64,000 bases of DNA, from NCBI GenBank assembly GCA_025934775.1, contig JAICWO010000021.1, positions 16,813-80,812 of the forward strand, given 5' to 3'. How positions within the stretch are numbered: the first letter of the stretch is position 1; each line of letters starts with the position of its first letter. Under the pieces are notes generated by a model, which saw only the letters and a program-made list of their open reading frames with translations, did no database searches and was not told the origin of the DNA. The translations under genes were made by a program, and so were the position numbers. Positions 17,064-27,416 of this stretch are shown here, one piece after another. The stretch is from Gemmatimonadaceae bacterium. GTDB lineage: Bacteria; Gemmatimonadota; Gemmatimonadetes; Gemmatimonadales; Gemmatimonadaceae.

Positions 17064-18404
17064 CTACCGCTTCACCGCCGACGAACTCGCGAGTGGCGAC
17101 GGCAGCTTCGCGTCGCCCGCCGACGGACCGTTGCCGTCGAGCAATCCGCGCCCCACGAGCTGTGCCGCCAGGACCGTCTGAATGACGTTCGTGATGTTGT
17201 TCGTGGTCGTCTCGGGAGCGCCGTGCTCGCCGCTGTTGGAGATCGTGATGAGCTTCGCTTCGCCGAGCGCGTCGGCGATGACGGGCGCGATCTGCGGCAG
17301 CAACTCGATCTGGCGATAGCGGAAGTACGATTCGCCGCCGGCCTGAATCGCCTGATTCACCTTCTGAATGCTTTCCGCGGTGGCTTCGGCGATCTTGCGG
17401 ATGCGGATCGCTTCGGCGTCAGCCGCGGCTTCCGCCTCGAGACGCACCTTGGCCGCATCCGCCTTCGCCTGCGCGATCTGCGTCGCATCGAGCTCGGCGG
17501 CGCGCTGCAAGCCCGCCGCCTCTTGCCGCTTCGCTTCAGCCTGGGCGACCAGCGCGGCGTTCGACGCTTTCGTCTGTTCCAGCTCCCGCTGCTTGTCGGA
17601 GATCGCGCGTTCCGCCTCGAGCTGCGCTTCCTTGGCGCGCCGCGACTGGTTCGCCGAGACGATGTCCGCGTTCGCCTGGGCTTCCGCCGCCGACTGCCGG
17701 CGGCGTGCTTCGGCGACTTCGGACTGCACGACTTTGATATTCAACGAGTTGAATATAAGGCCGAGGTCGGTGAGCTCGCGCGAGCACGCCTTGCGGATGA
17801 TGACGGCGAGCGGATCGTCTTCGTCTTCGATCGACCGGTCCTCGGCTTCGGCGAGCGCCGTCGGCGCTGCCTTGACCGGGAGTGTCTGGCCGGAAGTGCC
17901 CGGCAGGAGGGCGCGCGCCGGAGCCGGGGCCGTCTTCGCCGAGAAGAGCTGATCGTGCGTGAGCAGGTTCATCGCGCGGCGGCCGGAGCTCGAGAGCAAG
18001 TCGGTCAGCGTGCTGAGCTGATCGCTGTCGCTCTTGGAGAAGAACCGGTTGGCGGCCGTCTTGATGAGCGCGTCCGTGTCGCCAACCGAAACGATCGCGC
18101 TCGCGAGGACGCGCACCTTGATCGGCCGCGGGGTGCCGTTCTCGTCGACGTCAGCCGTCTGGTCCGTGATGTCGAGGTCGATGTTGATGACCTTGCTCGA
18201 GATCGTCGTGCCCGTCGTGAGCAGCGGAATCTCCTTCGATTTGCCGGGGCCGCGATAGGTCACCGTGCCGCCGTGCAGCCAACTGACGAGCCGGATCGTG
18301 CCCGCTTCGACGTTGCGGAGAAATCCGGCGACGATCATCGGGATCACGACGACCACGAACCCGACGACGATCGCGATCATCGCGCCGCCTGAGAGCATAC
18401 CCAT
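17064..18404 (-). CDS. flotillin/SPFH domain family protein (YqiK-like)
   Basis: N-terminal TM, RLVSWLHGGTVTYRGPGKSKEIPLLTTGTTISSKVINIDLDITDQTADVDENG, EA-rich coiled coil, C-terminal TTTNNITNVIQTVLAAQLVG. Confidence 0.92.
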   Translation of the reverse strand: MGMLSGGAMIAIVVGFVVVVIPMIVAGFLRNVEAGTIRLVSWLHGGTVTYRGPGKSKEIPLLTTGTTISSKVINIDLDITDQTADVDENGTPRPIKVRVLASAIVSVGDTDALIKTAANRFFSKSDSDQLSTLTDLLSSSGRRAMNLLTHDQLFSAKTAPAPARALLPGTSGQTLPVKAAPTALAEAEDRSIEDEDDPLAVIIRKACSRELTDLGLIFNSLNIKVVQSEVAEARRRQSAAEAQANADIVSANQSRRAKEAQLEAERAISDKQRELEQTKASNAALVAQAEAKRQEAAGLQRAAELDATQIAQAKADAAKVRLEAEAAADAEAIRIRKIAEATAESIQKVNQAIQAGGESYFRYRQIELLPQIAPVIADALGEAKLITISNSGEHGAPETTTNNITNVIQTVLAAQLVGRGLLDGNGPSAGDAKLPSPLASSSAVKR

Positions 18405-18446
18405 ACGTACCCCTGCGATAGGAGAGTGGAGACTACAGAATTGTTA

Positions 18447-19046
18447 TTAGAGAACGGATACCGTACACCGGTTCGTGCCGGCGTCCACATCCTCGATTCG
18501 TACCTTCTGTCCGGCACGGACGCGGACGCCGAGCGAACGGTCGCCGGGCTGGAGCGTTGCGAGAATCTGAATCATCTGGCCGTCCATCTCGAGGGAGACG
18601 ATCCCGTTTCCGTTCGCGTCAAACCCCGTGACGGCGGTGGCTTCGTCGGAGACGGCGCTCTCGAGCGTTTGCGCGGGCGCCGAGGCAAACCTCATGGAGA
18701 AATTCCACAGCGGCGCCACGAGAATTCGCTCGAACAACACGGCCCCCGCGATCGCGCCCGCAAGCTGCAGCACGCCGCCAGTGACCGGCCGCAGCAGCTC
18801 GCCGGCTGCGCCCAAGCCCAATAGGAAGCTGAAGACGAATCGCGGTGAGGTGACGGACCACAGCGCGCGCGTTACGGAGCTCCCGCCCGCATGATTCGCC
18901 CGACCGCGCGCGTGCGTGTGCACGTGACCAGGCGCATGGGCGTGAGCGCGCGACGCGCCGGCGTGACCTCCGTGCCCGAGGCCGCTGAGCGCCATGAACA
19001 CGAGGCCCAAGGCGCCGAGCAACAGACTCGTGATGTAGAGGTCCAT
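18447..19046 (-). CDS. YqiJ/NfeD-like membrane protein with His-rich loop (flotillin partner)
   Basis: MDLYITSLLLGALGLVFMALSGLGHGGHAGASRAHAHAPGHVHTHARGRANHAGG..., TM segments, C-terminal OB-like TAVTGFDANGNGIVSLEMDGQMIQILAT; immediately upstream of the flotillin gene. Confidence 0.75.
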   Translation of the reverse strand: MDLYITSLLLGALGLVFMALSGLGHGGHAGASRAHAHAPGHVHTHARGRANHAGGSSVTRALWSVTSPRFVFSFLLGLGAAGELLRPVTGGVLQLAGAIAGAVLFERILVAPLWNFSMRFASAPAQTLESAVSDEATAVTGFDANGNGIVSLEMDGQMIQILATLQPGDRSLGVRVRAGQKVRIEDVDAGTNRCTVSVL

Positions 19047-19125
19047 CTGGGGTACGGGAGTTTGGGGTGCGTCACCTACGCGTACATACAACGTGGGCGG
19101 ACGTTAGGAAGTTGCAAGGAGTGCT

Positions 19126-19235
19126 GTCATCCCGAGCGAGCGAAGCGAGTCGAGGGATCCGGGCTCGTTGCGAGCAAGCGCCCAACGAGCCCAGATCCCT
19201 CGACTCCGCCGCTGCGCGGCTCCGCTCGGGATGAC
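19126..19235. repeat. ~110-bp palindromic REP-like element
   Basis: GTCATCCCGAGCG...TCGAGGGATCcGGGCTCGTTG / CAACGAGCCCaGATCCCTCGA...CGCTCGGGATGAC; intergenic. Confidence 0.85.
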
Positions 19236-19251
19236 CGTGTTGCGTAACGAC

Positions 19252-20529
19252 TTACGCCGGCGCCCCCGCGGGCGCGGTCTCGGCCACGCCTTCCTCGCCA
19301 ATCGCTCTCGGACGGAACACGAGAGCGAACAACACGAGCACTCCGGCCGCTCCCACCGCCGGCACGATCCAGATCGCGTGCCAATCGTGCACGACGGTCA
19401 GACACTGATGCGCGGCCGCGGCCGCATCGCTGCACGACGGATTGGTTGTCGCATAGCGATTCACGACCGAGCCGGAGACGAACGCGCCGACGAAGTAGCC
19501 AAGTCCGTTCGTCACGAAGTTGATGAGGCCTTGGGCTGCCGCGCGGATCTTCACGCCCGCCTTCTGATCCGTGTAGATCTGCCCGCCGACGAAGAAGAAG
19601 TCGTAGCACACGCCGTGGAGCAGGATGCCGGCATAGAGGAGCCACATGCCCGCATGCGGATTGCCGTTGCTGAACGCGAAGTAGCGCAGCGCCCACGCGG
19701 CCATGCCGCCGAGCATGATCCCCTTGATGCCGAACTTCCTCAGCGCGAACGGCAGCAGGAGCATGAATCCGACTTCCGACCACTGGCCGAACGTCTGGAT
19801 GAACGCCGCGTCCGGGACCTTCAGCTCGTTCAGGAACGGATTCGCGAACGTATAATAGAACTGTAATGGAATGCAGAGCAGGAACGACCCGAGCACGAAG
19901 ATCAGAAAGTCGGCGTTCTTGAACAGTTGCAGCGCGTCCAGCCCGAGCGCGTCGCGCATGCTGAACGGCGCCCCGGCCGCCTTGGGCGGCGTGTGCGGGA
20001 GCGTGAGCGAGAACGCCGCCATCACGATCGACGCGCCCGCCGCGATGCGCATCGGGAGCACGAGCGCGTCCGCGTGCAGCACGAGCCCGATCAACGTCCC
20101 CGCGGCGATCCAGCCCAGCGATCCGAGCACCCGGATGACGGGGAAGTCGCGCGTCGAATTGGTAATATGATGGAACGAAATCGAATTCGTGAGCGACAGC
20201 GTCGGCATGTAGCAGAGCGCGTACACGATCAGCAGCGGATAGAACGTGCGGAAATTGGTCTGCATCGAGACCAGCCACATCACCCCGCCCCCAATCAGGT
20301 GCAGCACCGCCAGCAGCTTCTCGCTCGCGAAGAACCGGTCGGCCACGATGCCCATGAAAAAGGGCGACACGAGCGCCGCGATCGCCGTGGCGCCGTAGGC
20401 GAGCCCGTTCTGGCGATCGGTGAAGTGGAGCGTCTGCACGAGGTACGTGCCCATCGTGACGAACCACACCCCCCAGATGAAATACTGGAGGAACATCATC
20501 GCCGACAGTTTCACGCGCGCGCGCTTCAT
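19252..20529 (-). CDS. MFS transporter (nucleoside/sugar:H+ symporter-like)
   Basis: ~12 [83 protein letters not shown]. Confidence 0.9.
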   Translation of the reverse strand: MKRARVKLSAMMFLQYFIWGVWFVTMGTYLVQTLHFTDRQNGLAYGATAIAALVSPFFMGIVADRFFASEKLLAVLHLIGGGVMWLVSMQTNFRTFYPLLIVYALCYMPTLSLTNSISFHHITNSTRDFPVIRVLGSLGWIAAGTLIGLVLHADALVLPMRIAAGASIVMAAFSLTLPHTPPKAAGAPFSMRDALGLDALQLFKNADFLIFVLGSFLLCIPLQFYYTFANPFLNELKVPDAAFIQTFGQWSEVGFMLLLPFALRKFGIKGIMLGGMAAWALRYFAFSNGNPHAGMWLLYAGILLHGVCYDFFFVGGQIYTDQKAGVKIRAAAQGLINFVTNGLGYFVGAFVSGSVVNRYATTNPSCSDAAAAAHQCLTVVHDWHAIWIVPAVGAAGVLVLFALVFRPRAIGEEGVAETAPAGAPA

Positions 20530-21233
20530 GGCAGCTCCCGGATGCGAATGTTGCGAAGCGCCAACGTGCCCGGATGATCGCCCTGAATGCCGATGTAGCC
20601 GCGCTTCGCCATCCCGTAGTTCGGATACCGCGCAAACTTGCTCGCCGCCACGCGCGCCTTCCAGTCCGGGCTCCAGAGCTCGTACTCGACCACTTTCTTT
20701 CCGTTGAGCCAGTGCTCCACGTGCGCGCCGTCGACGATGATCTTCGACGTGTTCCACGTGTCGTACGGCTTCACGATGCCGCGCTCCACGCCATAGAGCG
20801 CGTACGCCGAACCCGCCGACGTCTTCGGATCCTTGCCGTCGGGAAAGTTGGGATCGTCCAGGAGCTGGTACTCCGGGCCGCTCCAATAGATGTGGTCATA
20901 CTCCTTGGTGCCGCGATAGAACACCCCGGAGTTCCCACCCTTGGCGATCTTCCAATCGAAATCCAGCTCGAAGTTCCCGTACTCGTTCTTCGTGATGAGG
21001 TCGTCGGCATGTCCGGTCTTCAGGATCTCGCCGTCGACCACACTCCAGCCGGCGGGCACGGATCCGCTCTCGTACCCCTGCCACATCGAGAGCGTGGGGT
21101 CGATGAGGGAGACGAATTGCGACGATTGCATCGTGGGCGCCGCCGAGTGTGCCGTGGACCGGGTGTGCGTGCACGCCGCGAGCGCCATCGCGCAGACCGC
21201 GGCCAGACATATGCGAATTCTCAAATCGCCCAT
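20526..21233 (-). CDS. DUF1080 (3-keto-disaccharide hydrolase-like) lipoprotein
   Basis: [13 protein letters not shown]...[23 protein letters not shown]...GPEYQLLDD...[11 protein letters not shown]...[24 protein letters not shown]-terminal lipobox-like MALAACT. Confidence 0.92.
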   Translation of the reverse strand: MGDLRIRICLAAVCAMALAACTHTRSTAHSAAPTMQSSQFVSLIDPTLSMWQGYESGSVPAGWSVVDGEILKTGHADDLITKNEYGNFELDFDWKIAKGGNSGVFYRGTKEYDHIYWSGPEYQLLDDPNFPDGKDPKTSAGSAYALYGVERGIVKPYDTWNTSKIIVDGAHVEHWLNGKKVVEYELWSPDWKARVAASKFARYPNYGMAKRGYIGIQGDHPGTLALRNIRIRELP

Positions 21234-22822
21234 CCTTCGCGGAAGTTGCGCGTGAGGTACTGGTTGGCTGCGGGAATGTTGGTGACCTGCATGTTCGCGC
21301 CGTCATAGAGCAGCTTGCGACCCGCTCCGGTGCGCAGCGCGACCACGCCCAGGAGCATCGTCTCGGTGAGCTGCGCGGCGTATTCGATCGGCGAGCTCGC
21401 GGTCGCCTGCCCTTTGATCGCCTTCGCCCAGTTCTGCTCGTGGCTCCAGTCGATGCGCGGGATCGTCTTCGGCACGCGATCGGCCTTCTCCATGAGAGAA
21501 GTGGGATAGATGCGCGGGTTCGCCCCGTACGTATCGTTCATGAGCACACCCTTCTCGCCGACGAAGATCACGCCGCCTTCGGACTTGAACGTCGCGTCGG
21601 AGCTGTCGTCGGGAATGACGTCCGGGCGGGGCGGGTACAGCCCGCCGTCGTACCACGACAGTCGCACCGGCGGCTGCTTGCCGCGGGCGGCGAACTGGTA
21701 GTGTACGGTCGACGCGAGGGGATACGACACCGGCCGCAGCTTCGATCGGGCGGCGGGCGTGCCCGGCGCGGCGGTGGGATCCCCCGGAACGGTCATCGTC
21801 CCGAACGGCGCCGATGTGGCTTCTATACTTATAGGATACTCGAGACCGAGCGCCCAGAACGGATGATCGATCAGGTGCGCGCCCATGTCGCCGAGCGCGC
21901 CCATCCCGAAGTCGAGCCAGCCGCGCCAGTTGAACGGGTGATAGATCGGATGGTACGGAATGTCTTCGGCGACCGGCCCGAGATACATCTGCCAGTTCAG
22001 ATTCGCCGGAATCGGGTACTCGTCCGGAATCGCGCGCGCGAGCAGCGCGTTGACCACGTTCTGCCCGTAAATGTTTCCAAACCCGTTCGTCGATCCCGGG
22101 CGCGGCATGTTGAGCGTGGCGCCCGGACGCGGCACGAACTGCGGCCAGTACCCGGCGGGCCGATCGGTCCACACGTGCACCTCGCGGACCGGCCCGATGA
22201 TGCCCGCCGCGATCCATTCGTTGATTCGGCGCGCGCCCTCGCTCGAGTGGCCCTGATTGCCCATCTGCGTGACGAGCTGCTTGTTGTTGAGCGCCGTCTG
22301 GCGCAGCACGCGCGCCTCGTGCACCGACCAGGTGAGCGGCTTCTGGACGTAGACGTGCTTGCCCGCGTCCATCGCCGCCTTCGCGACCACGGCGTGATTG
22401 TGATCGGCCGTGGCGACGACGACACCGTCGATGTCCTTCTGCTTGTCGAGCATCTCGCGGAAGTCGGTGTACTTCGGCGCTTTGTCGAACTGCTCGTTGA
22501 GCCGCACGGCCTCGGGGCGAATCTGGCCCTGCCGGTTGGGCCGCAGCTTGTTTCTCGCCGCGGTCACCGAGTACACCGAATCCACGTCGCAAACGGCGAC
22601 CAGGTTCTCTGTCGACGCGAGATCGGTCGCATTCACTGAGCCCTGCCCGCCGAAGCCGACGACCGCGAAGTTCACCGTGTCGCTCGGCGCCTGGTATCCC
22701 GGACCACCGAGCACGTGCCGCGGCACGATCGTCGGCAAGTGCCCCGCGATCGCCGCGCCGAGTGCGAGCTTGCCGGTATCGGCCACGAAATCGCGGCGCG
22801 TGAGTTTATTGGTATCGGACAT
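21221..22822 (-). CDS. Gfo/Idh/MocA family oxidoreductase, Tat signal
   Basis: [70 protein letters not shown]. Confidence 0.93.
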   Translation of the reverse strand: MSDTNKLTRRDFVADTGKLALGAAIAGHLPTIVPRHVLGGPGYQAPSDTVNFAVVGFGGQGSVNATDLASTENLVAVCDVDSVYSVTAARNKLRPNRQGQIRPEAVRLNEQFDKAPKYTDFREMLDKQKDIDGVVVATADHNHAVVAKAAMDAGKHVYVQKPLTWSVHEARVLRQTALNNKQLVTQMGNQGHSSEGARRINEWIAAGIIGPVREVHVWTDRPAGYWPQFVPRPGATLNMPRPGSTNGFGNIYGQNVVNALLARAIPDEYPIPANLNWQMYLGPVAEDIPYHPIYHPFNWRGWLDFGMGALGDMGAHLIDHPFWALGLEYPISIEATSAPFGTMTVPGDPTAAPGTPAARSKLRPVSYPLASTVHYQFAARGKQPPVRLSWYDGGLYPPRPDVIPDDSSDATFKSEGGVIFVGEKGVLMNDTYGANPRIYPTSLMEKADRVPKTIPRIDWSHEQNWAKAIKGQATASSPIEYAAQLTETMLLGVVALRTGAGRKLLYDGANMQVTNIPAANQYLTRNFREGWAI

Positions 22823-22851
22823 TCGTGCTCCTGATTGGATAGATCGATCAG

Positions 22852-24126
22852 TCACGCCTGCACCACCGGCGGCTTCCACGCTCCGCGAGCGACGGCCGGG
22901 ACGAATTTGTCCAATCCGCGCGGCGGGAACTCGAGCGTCCTGCCCTGCTCGGCGCTCTGATACGCGGCCATGAGCATTTTCACAACGTCGAGACCATCGT
23001 CGAACGTGAGCAGCGGCTGCTCCTTGCCCAGGAACACGCGCACGAAGTGGCGATCCTCGTTCTCGTAGCCGTACGCCGCCGCTTCGTTCGCCACGACCGG
23101 CATCAGTCCCATCTCGGCGTTCTGTTTCTCGACGAGATCTTCGCCCTCCTTTCCGCGGACCGCGCGCGAGAAGAAGAGCTTCAATCCGGTGTCGAGCGTG
23201 TTCCACGACATCGAGTACTCGGGGCCGAGGAGCTCCGCGGACAGCCTGAGCCCCGCGCCGACGAAGCTCCACGACGTCGACGCTTCACCGATCACGGTGT
23301 GTCCGTCGTCCGTCTCGAACTCGATCGTCGTACTCGCGAAATCCTCGGCGGGCGCCTTCGCATAGTCGACGTCGCGGCCCATCGTCTTCTTCAGCGTTTT
23401 GGCATACTGCGGGCGGCTCCACTTGAGGCTCGCGATGTGCGCCGTCACGCGCACCGGCTTCACGGTCGCGAGCGGCGCGCCGGGCTTGGTGAGCAAGTGC
23501 CGCACGACGAGCGCCGAGTGGCACATCATGTCGTTCAACACGCCGCCGCCCTGCAGCTCGCCGCGCCAGAACCACGGCATGTGCGGTCCGCTGTGCTCTT
23601 CCGCGGCGCGCGCGAGGTAGGGTCGTCCGGTGGTCGCGGCGCCGCGCGCCCAGAGGAGCGCGCGTCCGGTCTCGACCTGCGGCGCGAACACCTGGTTCTC
23701 GAGATAGCCGTGCGCGATGCCCGCGCGCTTCACGAGCGATGCAACCTGCTTCGCTTCGGCGACGTTGCGCGCCAGCGGCTTCTCGCAGGCGATGCCGCGA
23801 AGCGTGCCACGCCCGCGCTCGACCGCATCGACGATCTCCTCGACATTCTCGATGCGCGCGTGATTCGGACCGGTGAGCCAGATCGCATCGATCGCCGGAT
23901 CGGCGACCATGTCGCCGATCGACTTGTACGGCTTCGCCACGCCGATATCGTAGCCATTCGCGAGCGTCGCCGCGGACGCGGCGTTCTTCGCGTTCGGACT
24001 CCACACGCCGAGCACGTCGGCGTCGCGCACGGCGCGGAACGCCTGCATGTGAAAACGCGCATTGAAGCCGCTGCCGATGAAGCCGACGCCGAGCCGGCGC
24101 GGCGCCGATCCATTCTTGCCGCTCAT
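22852..24126 (-). CDS. Gfo/Idh/MocA family oxidoreductase
   Basis: [34 protein letters not shown]...[23 protein letters not shown]...[17 protein letters not shown]. Confidence 0.93.
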   Translation of the reverse strand: MSGKNGSAPRRLGVGFIGSGFNARFHMQAFRAVRDADVLGVWSPNAKNAASAATLANGYDIGVAKPYKSIGDMVADPAIDAIWLTGPNHARIENVEEIVDAVERGRGTLRGIACEKPLARNVAEAKQVASLVKRAGIAHGYLENQVFAPQVETGRALLWARGAATTGRPYLARAAEEHSGPHMPWFWRGELQGGGVLNDMMCHSALVVRHLLTKPGAPLATVKPVRVTAHIASLKWSRPQYAKTLKKTMGRDVDYAKAPAEDFASTTIEFETDDGHTVIGEASTSWSFVGAGLRLSAELLGPEYSMSWNTLDTGLKLFFSRAVRGKEGEDLVEKQNAEMGLMPVVANEAAAYGYENEDRHFVRVFLGKEQPLLTFDDGLDVVKMLMAAYQSAEQGRTLEFPPRGLDKFVPAVARGAWKPPVVQA

Positions 24127-24788
24127 TTATTCTCTGGTGCGATGCGAGTGTTCATCACGTCGTAGCTCACCCCGAGCTTCTCGAGCGCGGCGGGCGGGCA
24201 TCCATCGTAACCGGGATTGACCACGTTTCCGATGTACTGCACGTCCTTCCACCCCATGGCGCTCGAGAAGAAGCCGGACGCGGTCATGTCGCGGAAGTGG
24301 TTGAAGAACATCACGCCGTGTCGCATCTCCGGCCGCGCCGTCTTCGGATACGCGATGTCATCGAGCACTTGCCTCCGCTGGGCGTCGCTCGCCGCGACGA
24401 ATGATTTGCCGAAGCGATCGCGGCACTCGTTGTCGAGCCAGGCGAGGCCGCCGTGCATCGCGACTTTCTGATTCTCCGGCGTGTCCTTGTCGGCGAGCAG
24501 GAAGTCCATGTACTCGGGGACCTTGGCGTCCGTCGCGCTGCCGGATCGCTCGTCGCGTGGAATGATGTAGTCGACGAGCACGTGCACCGTCCGCCATTCG
24601 TGCGCGCTGAAGAAGCTCGGCGCCGACGCGGCGGCGGCGGGCGCGTGCGACGGGATCTGGGAGGTGACGGCGGGCGTGAGCGGCTTCTTGGTCGTTGGCT
24701 GCTGCAATCCCACCGCGGCCGCGACCGGCACCGCGCCGAGCACCTTGAGCGCGTCGCGGCGCGAAACGGATTTCTTCTCGTCGCTCAT
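24123..24788 (-). CDS. gluconate 2-dehydrogenase subunit 3-like protein, Tat signal
   Basis: SRRDALKVLGAVPVAAAVG; ARTVHVLVDYIIPRDERSGSATDAKVPEYMDFLLAD; FFNHFRDMTASGFFSSAMGWKDVQYIGN pattern. Confidence 0.88.
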   Translation of the reverse strand: MSDEKKSVSRRDALKVLGAVPVAAAVGLQQPTTKKPLTPAVTSQIPSHAPAAAASAPSFFSAHEWRTVHVLVDYIIPRDERSGSATDAKVPEYMDFLLADKDTPENQKVAMHGGLAWLDNECRDRFGKSFVAASDAQRRQVLDDIAYPKTARPEMRHGVMFFNHFRDMTASGFFSSAMGWKDVQYIGNVVNPGYDGCPPAALEKLGVSYDVMNTRIAPENK

Positions 24789-26467
24789 ATCGCCCCCGCG
24801 CTGCGCTGCTGCATGATGTAGTCGCTCGTGCGCATGGAGAGCGCGAGGATCGTCCAGGTGGGATTCTTGTCGGCCTGCGAGACGAACGGGCTGCCGTCCG
24901 CGACGAACAGGTTCTTCACGTCGTGCGTCTGGCAGTTGGCGTTCACGACCGACTTCGCGGGATCGCTGCCCATGCGCGCGCCGCCCAGCTCGTGAATGAT
25001 CGAGCCGCCCGTGGCGAGCCCGTAGCCGCGCTCGCGGCTCGGGATGGGCGAGAAGACTTCGCCGCCCATCGCCTGGACGAGGGCGCGGAAAGTCTCCTGC
25101 ATGTGCTTGGCCTGGTTGTACTCGTGATCCGTGAACTTCCAGTGAAATCTGAGGACTGGTATACCGAATTTATCAACCATCGCCGGATCGATCTCGCAAT
25201 ACGAGTCCTCGTTCGGGATCATCTCGCCGCGGCCGTCGAAGCCGATCGTCGCGCCGTAGTACTTGCGATAGTCGGCCTTGAGCTGCGCGCCGTAGCCGCC
25301 GCCGTTGTAGCGCTGAATGCCGCCGCCGAAACCGGCCGACGGCTGCCCCGGCCCGCCCCATACTTCGATGTGGTAGCCGCGCGGGAAGTCGAGCTTCGCG
25401 TTGTCGAGCCACCACGGCATGTACACGTGCATCCCGCCCACGCCGTCGTGATTGTGCGGGATGTGATCGACCATGCTGGGAATGAATCCGCCGACGCTCA
25501 CGCCCGTGGTGTCGGTGAGATACTTGCCGACGACGCCGCTCGAGTTCGCGAGGCCGTTCGGGAAGCGCGTCGACGTGGAGTTGAGCAGCAGCCGGGCCGT
25601 CTCGCACGCGCTCGCGGCCAGCACGACGATCTTGGCGCGCACGTGCTCGTCGTTGCCCGTGGCCTTGTCGATGTACGAGACGCCGTTCGCCAGGCCGTCC
25701 GGACCGAGCGTGACCTCGCGCGCCATCGCTTCGGTGATGAGCGTCAGCTTGCCCGTCTTCAGCGCCGGCGCGATGAGCACGTCGGGGCTCGAGAAGTTCG
25801 CCTTCACCTGACAGCCGCGATTGCACTGGCCGCAGTAGTGGCACGCCATGCGGCCGGGAAGCGGCTTGGTGATGATCGACAGCCGCGCGGGAATGCACGT
25901 GACGTTGAGCTTGTCCGCGGCCTTCTTCACGAGCAGCTCGTGACAGCGCGGCTTGGGCGGCGGCATGAAGATGCCGTCCGGCGCATTGCGCAAACCCTCA
26001 TTGCTGCCGTACAGCCCGATCAGGCGATCGATTTTGTCGTAGTACGGCTTTACGTCATCGTACCCGATGGGCCAATCGTCGCCGAGACCATCCAACGACT
26101 TCCTTCGAAAGTCGTCCGGACCGAACCGGAGGGAGATGCGGCCCCAGTGATTCGTGCGGCCGCCGAGCATGCGTGCCCGCCACCAGTCGAACTGGGTGCC
26201 GGGCGCCTTCGTGTACGGCTCGCCGTCGAGCTCCCAGCCGCCGTCGCACGCGTCGAACTCGCCGAACGGCCGGCCGTGGATCGCCGCGCCGCGGTGCGGT
26301 GTCGCGTAGCTCGGCACGAGCATCTTGGAGTCGCGCGAGGCGAACCACTTCTTGCCCGCCTCGAGCATCACCACGTGCGCGCCGGCCTGCGTCAACGCGT
26401 ACGCCGCCATGCCGCCACCGGCGCCGGAGCCGATGATGCAGACGTCGTACACCGGTCGTTGTGCCAT
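24785..26467 (-). CDS. GMC family oxidoreductase (glucoside 3-dehydrogenase-like large subunit)
   Basis: FAD motif YDVCIIGSGAGGGMAAYALTQAGAHVVMLEAG; GRTNHWGR; CHYCGQCNRGCQVKANF; C-terminal GGARMGSDPAKSVVNANCQTHDVKNLFVADGSPFVSQADKNPTWTILALSMR. Confidence 0.93.
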   Translation of the reverse strand: MAQRPVYDVCIIGSGAGGGMAAYALTQAGAHVVMLEAGKKWFASRDSKMLVPSYATPHRGAAIHGRPFGEFDACDGGWELDGEPYTKAPGTQFDWWRARMLGGRTNHWGRISLRFGPDDFRRKSLDGLGDDWPIGYDDVKPYYDKIDRLIGLYGSNEGLRNAPDGIFMPPPKPRCHELLVKKAADKLNVTCIPARLSIITKPLPGRMACHYCGQCNRGCQVKANFSSPDVLIAPALKTGKLTLITEAMAREVTLGPDGLANGVSYIDKATGNDEHVRAKIVVLAASACETARLLLNSTSTRFPNGLANSSGVVGKYLTDTTGVSVGGFIPSMVDHIPHNHDGVGGMHVYMPWWLDNAKLDFPRGYHIEVWGGPGQPSAGFGGGIQRYNGGGYGAQLKADYRKYYGATIGFDGRGEMIPNEDSYCEIDPAMVDKFGIPVLRFHWKFTDHEYNQAKHMQETFRALVQAMGGEVFSPIPSRERGYGLATGGSIIHELGGARMGSDPAKSVVNANCQTHDVKNLFVADGSPFVSQADKNPTWTILALSMRTSDYIMQQRSAGAI

Positions 26468-26469
26468 GA

Positions 26470-27309
26470 TTAGAATTCCAGATTTGAGAGATACTTATAA
26501 CTTGCGGCCGCGAAGGCGAGCGGATCGGCCGCCGAGTCGGATTCGACGAAGTAGTGCTCGATCCCGCGCGCCGCGGCGAAGATCGGCGTGAAGTCGATCG
26601 TGCCCTGCCCGACCACGTCCTGCGACGCGTCCGTCCACGGCGCGCGCCCGTCCTTCACGTGGAACATCTTGAAGCGGCCCGGATACCGGGCGAGCAGGTC
26701 GAGCGGCTTCGAGCCGCCGCTCACCGCCCAGTAGATGTCCATCTGATAGTTCACGAGCGACGGATCTGTTTCCTTCATCAGAATGTCGATCGGCAGAACG
26801 TCGCCGCTCTGCTTCACGATGTCGTTGTGATTGTGGAACGCGAAGCGAAAGCCCGCCTCGTGCACCCGCTTCGCCGCGTCGTTGAATTGCTGCGCGACCC
26901 GCTTCCAATCGTCGGCGGTCTGGTGCTGGCCGCGCGGCAGCGACGGCACCGTGATCCAATCGTGGCCGATCGTCTTCGCGTCGGCGAACGTCTTGTCGGG
27001 CGCGGTCATGATCGCTTCGTACGCGATGTGCGCCGACGGCGCCGCGAGCCCGTTCTGCGCGAGCATCGCGCGGACGTCGCTCGCCGCATGACCGTAGTAC
27101 CCCGCGAATTCGACTTCCCCGTACCCGATCTTCGCGATCTGCGCGAGCGTGCCCGCGAGATCGGCCGCCGCTTGCCGGCGGACCGTGTACAACTGGATGC
27201 CTATACGGTCGAGCTTGGCCGATGTCGGGAGACGAAGGAGACGATCGAATTGGGTCAGCCCCGCGGCGACAATGCCGAGGTGGCCGAGGAACGCGCGGCG
27301 ATTTTCCAT
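26470..27309 (-). CDS. sugar phosphate isomerase/epimerase (TIM barrel)
   Basis: RIGIQLYTVRRQAAADLAGTLAQIAKIGYGEVEFAGYYG...FRFAFHNHNDIV...NYQMDIYWAVSGG...MFHVKDGRAPW...GQGTIDF. Confidence 0.92.
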   Translation of the reverse strand: MENRRAFLGHLGIVAAGLTQFDRLLRLPTSAKLDRIGIQLYTVRRQAAADLAGTLAQIAKIGYGEVEFAGYYGHAASDVRAMLAQNGLAAPSAHIAYEAIMTAPDKTFADAKTIGHDWITVPSLPRGQHQTADDWKRVAQQFNDAAKRVHEAGFRFAFHNHNDIVKQSGDVLPIDILMKETDPSLVNYQMDIYWAVSGGSKPLDLLARYPGRFKMFHVKDGRAPWTDASQDVVGQGTIDFTPIFAAARGIEHYFVESDSAADPLAFAAASYKYLSNLEF

Positions 27310-27416
27310 GGGAGTGAGGTTGGTAACTTGCTAGTATGCGCGCCGAACGTTGGGACGGCAACTGCGCGGCGCCAGCCAACCGTTGCGCCGTCATCCCGCG
27401 CCGTTAATCTCGTGGG

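Noticed and set aside
16971-18392. 473-aa plus-strand ORF antisense to flotillin
   Set aside because: Shadow ORF; low-complexity Arg/Leu/Asp composition; the minus strand has clear SPFH features.
24923-26473. 516-aa ORF antisense to the GMC oxidoreductase
   Set aside because: Shadow of a GC-rich gene, no family features.
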